IMG/VR virus record: IMGVR_UViG_3300021376_000141
Coordinates: 1 to 39,085 of that record
Direction: 5' to 3' (one strand)
Origin: a virus
DNA length: 39,085 bases
Of this stretch, positions 37,967-39,085 are shown in pieces; positions within the stretch are counted from its first letter, which is position 1, and each line of letters opens with the position of its first letter. A program made the position numbers and the translations under genes. The notes under the pieces were generated by a model. That model saw nothing but the letters and a program-made list of their open reading frames with translations. It had not been told where the DNA came from and did no database searches.

Positions 37967-39085
37967 TCAGCCGATGACGGTGACAGTATAGTCAGCTCCA
38001 GAAACTGTGGAAGCAAAGACAACCTGAACCTTGTTTTCTGTGGTCATCTTCACATCTGTGAACACCTGATCGTAGGGGCTGGCAGTCTTGCGGACCGTGA
38101 CTGTGACTTCCCTGCTGTTGAGATTATGGTCCACATCAAACGTGGTGTTCGATCCAGCAAGCGCGGTGAAGTACTTCCTAGGGAACGTCTGCCAAGCCGT
38201 GTCGTAGTACTTGAAGGCCCCTGCCGTAGAATTGTAGTAGACGTCACCAGCCGCCGCTCCCGCCGGATCCGCAGCCAAGCCGGCGAAGTTGAGCTGGCCG
38301 CCTGATTTGATGCGGAGGCGTTCGGCTGCGTTGACTTCAAATGTAATCGGCACTTCAGAGTATAGGCACGAGAGCTGATCTACAGTGCCTCCAAGGATTG
38401 TGGCTCTATCTCCAACTGCAAAAAGAGTTGCCGCGCTACCAGCCTTTGTGATGTAGACCGCACTTCCTTGGGTTGATCCACTTCCACCCTTGAGCCGAAG
38501 AATCGCCGGACCAGCGGAGTTCTGGATGTCCGCTCGGAAGGATGCTGTTGCTGTTCCAAGAGCCAGATTCCCGCTGGCATCCAGCGTCATCTGGGTGTTC
38601 CAAGAGATGGTGCCGTCGATGGCTCCAGAATTCAGCGACGCGCCCCAGATATGCTTGCCGTCCGTCTGGTCGTAGTAGCTCGCCCACCCAGCGCTGATGT
38701 ACTTGTATGCCGATCCGTCGTTGTACCAGTTGTTTCCGAGGAACGCGTCGCCACCTGTGACGGCCAGAATCTGACGGCTCACTTGTGCCACCTTCCAATA
38801 GCTACCCCACGCACTCGGCGTAACCCCGAGGCCGAGGTTGCCGGAGGAGTCTATCCGCATTTTCTCATTATTCCCGACAGCAAACCTCATGTATCCAGCA
38901 CCTACCGTTCCATCAGACTCGATCCAGTTGTAATAAACTCCTGACGCGTCAAAACCAAGACGCCTTGCATTGCTGGCACCACCGCTTATCGTCGCAGTCC
39001 CGCGTAGATTTGATTGACCGTCTACATCGAGAGCAGCCGTCGGCACCACCCCCACGCCAATTCGCCCGTTCGCGGCGGTGTAGAG
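37967..39085 (-). CDS. Tail fibre protein, C-terminal part (runs off right edge)
   Basis: The frame is open at 39085 and ends at 37967 (372 residues visible). Its first 50 residues duplicate the last 50 of the left-edge fragment, and joining them gives one 912-residue fibre. Blocks of the type GNLGLGVTPSAWG and GNLALGTATASFR, with GDAFLGNNWYNDGSAYKYIS between, are common in beta-structured phage fibres. The C-terminus (TFDVDHNLNSREVTVTVRKT, then YTVTVIG) is a small cap domain like that of the 202-residue fibre protein. GTG codons near the right edge are internal, not starts. Confidence 0.85.
   Translation of the reverse strand, partial: LYTAANGRIGVGVVPTAALDVDGQSNLRGTATISGGASNARRLGFDASGVYYNWIESDGTVGAGYMRFAVGNNEKMRIDSSGNLGLGVTPSAWGSYWKVAQVSRQILAVTGGDAFLGNNWYNDGSAYKYISAGWASYYDQTDGKHIWGASLNSGAIDGTISWNTQMTLDASGNLALGTATASFRADIQNSAGPAILRLKGGSGSTQGSAVYITKAGSAATLFAVGDRATILGGTVDQLSCLYSEVPITFEVNAAERLRIKSGGQLNFAGLAADPAGAAAGDVYYNSTAGAFKYYDTAWQTFPRKYFTALAGSNTTFDVDHNLNSREVTVTVRKTASPYDQVFTDVKMTTENKVQVVFASTVSGADYTVTVIG
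38936..39085. repeat. Right copy of 150-bp terminal direct overlap
   Basis: This matches bases 1-150 with three mismatches at the far end (opposite positions 127, 133 and 136). The changes turn GCT to GCG, AAT to AAC and CGC to CGA on the coding strand, so Ala, Asn and Arg stay the same. This fits natural strain variation in a population-derived assembly. Confidence 0.9.

Overview
The window looks like an almost complete genome of a short-tailed (podovirus-like) tailed phage, probably infecting a Gram-negative bacterium. This rests on an SU10/DUF5309-type major capsid protein, portal, large terminase, a tail-tube adaptor and nozzle, several large internal (ejection) virion proteins, and a lysis set with a lipoprotein that looks like an outer-membrane spanin. 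No tape-measure or tail-tube polymer gene is seen. There is also no integrase, recognisable prophage repressor, DNA polymerase, RNA polymerase or tRNA, so a lytic lifestyle that borrows the host replisome is the simplest reading. The host cannot be named from the sequence.

The first 150 bases recur as the last 150 (147 identical). Joining the ends merges two open tail-fibre fragments, in register, into one 912-residue gene. The window is therefore best read as a circular map of about 38,935 bp (a circularly permuted or circularising genome) cut inside the fibre gene. Every gene I accept lies on the minus strand, so the map is transcribed in one direction.

Early/replication block, read from 20.27 kb down to 11.25 kb: a 49-residue ribbon-helix-helix regulator behind a palindromic operator-like promoter; a RecT-like annealing protein; a Cas4/RecB-like nuclease with a cysteine cluster; a DUF669-like ssDNA-binding protein; a RuvC-like resolvase; small unknowns; a PD-(D/E)XK-like nuclease; a primase-helicase; a lytic transglycosylase; a SNF2-type helicase; and a small membrane protein.

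A 597-bp gene-poor, repeat-rich control region (10.66-11.25 kb) carries an exact TTAACG-containing tandem repeat. It separates the early block from the late block.

Late block, read from 10.66 kb down to 1 and then across the join from 38.94 kb down to 20.29 kb: glycosyltransferase, a LacI-type helix-turn-helix protein in the small-terminase position, TerL, portal, scaffold, major capsid protein, a terminator, fibre genes, small virion proteins, the holin/spanin-like lysis cassette, tail adaptor and nozzle, two tandem fibre paralogues, and the ejection proteins including a 1736-residue polyvalent protein with an HExxH motif. At least eleven junctions are ATGA overlaps, so translational coupling is widespread. 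Several genes that are not coupled have A/C-only leaders without a Shine-Dalgarno sequence.
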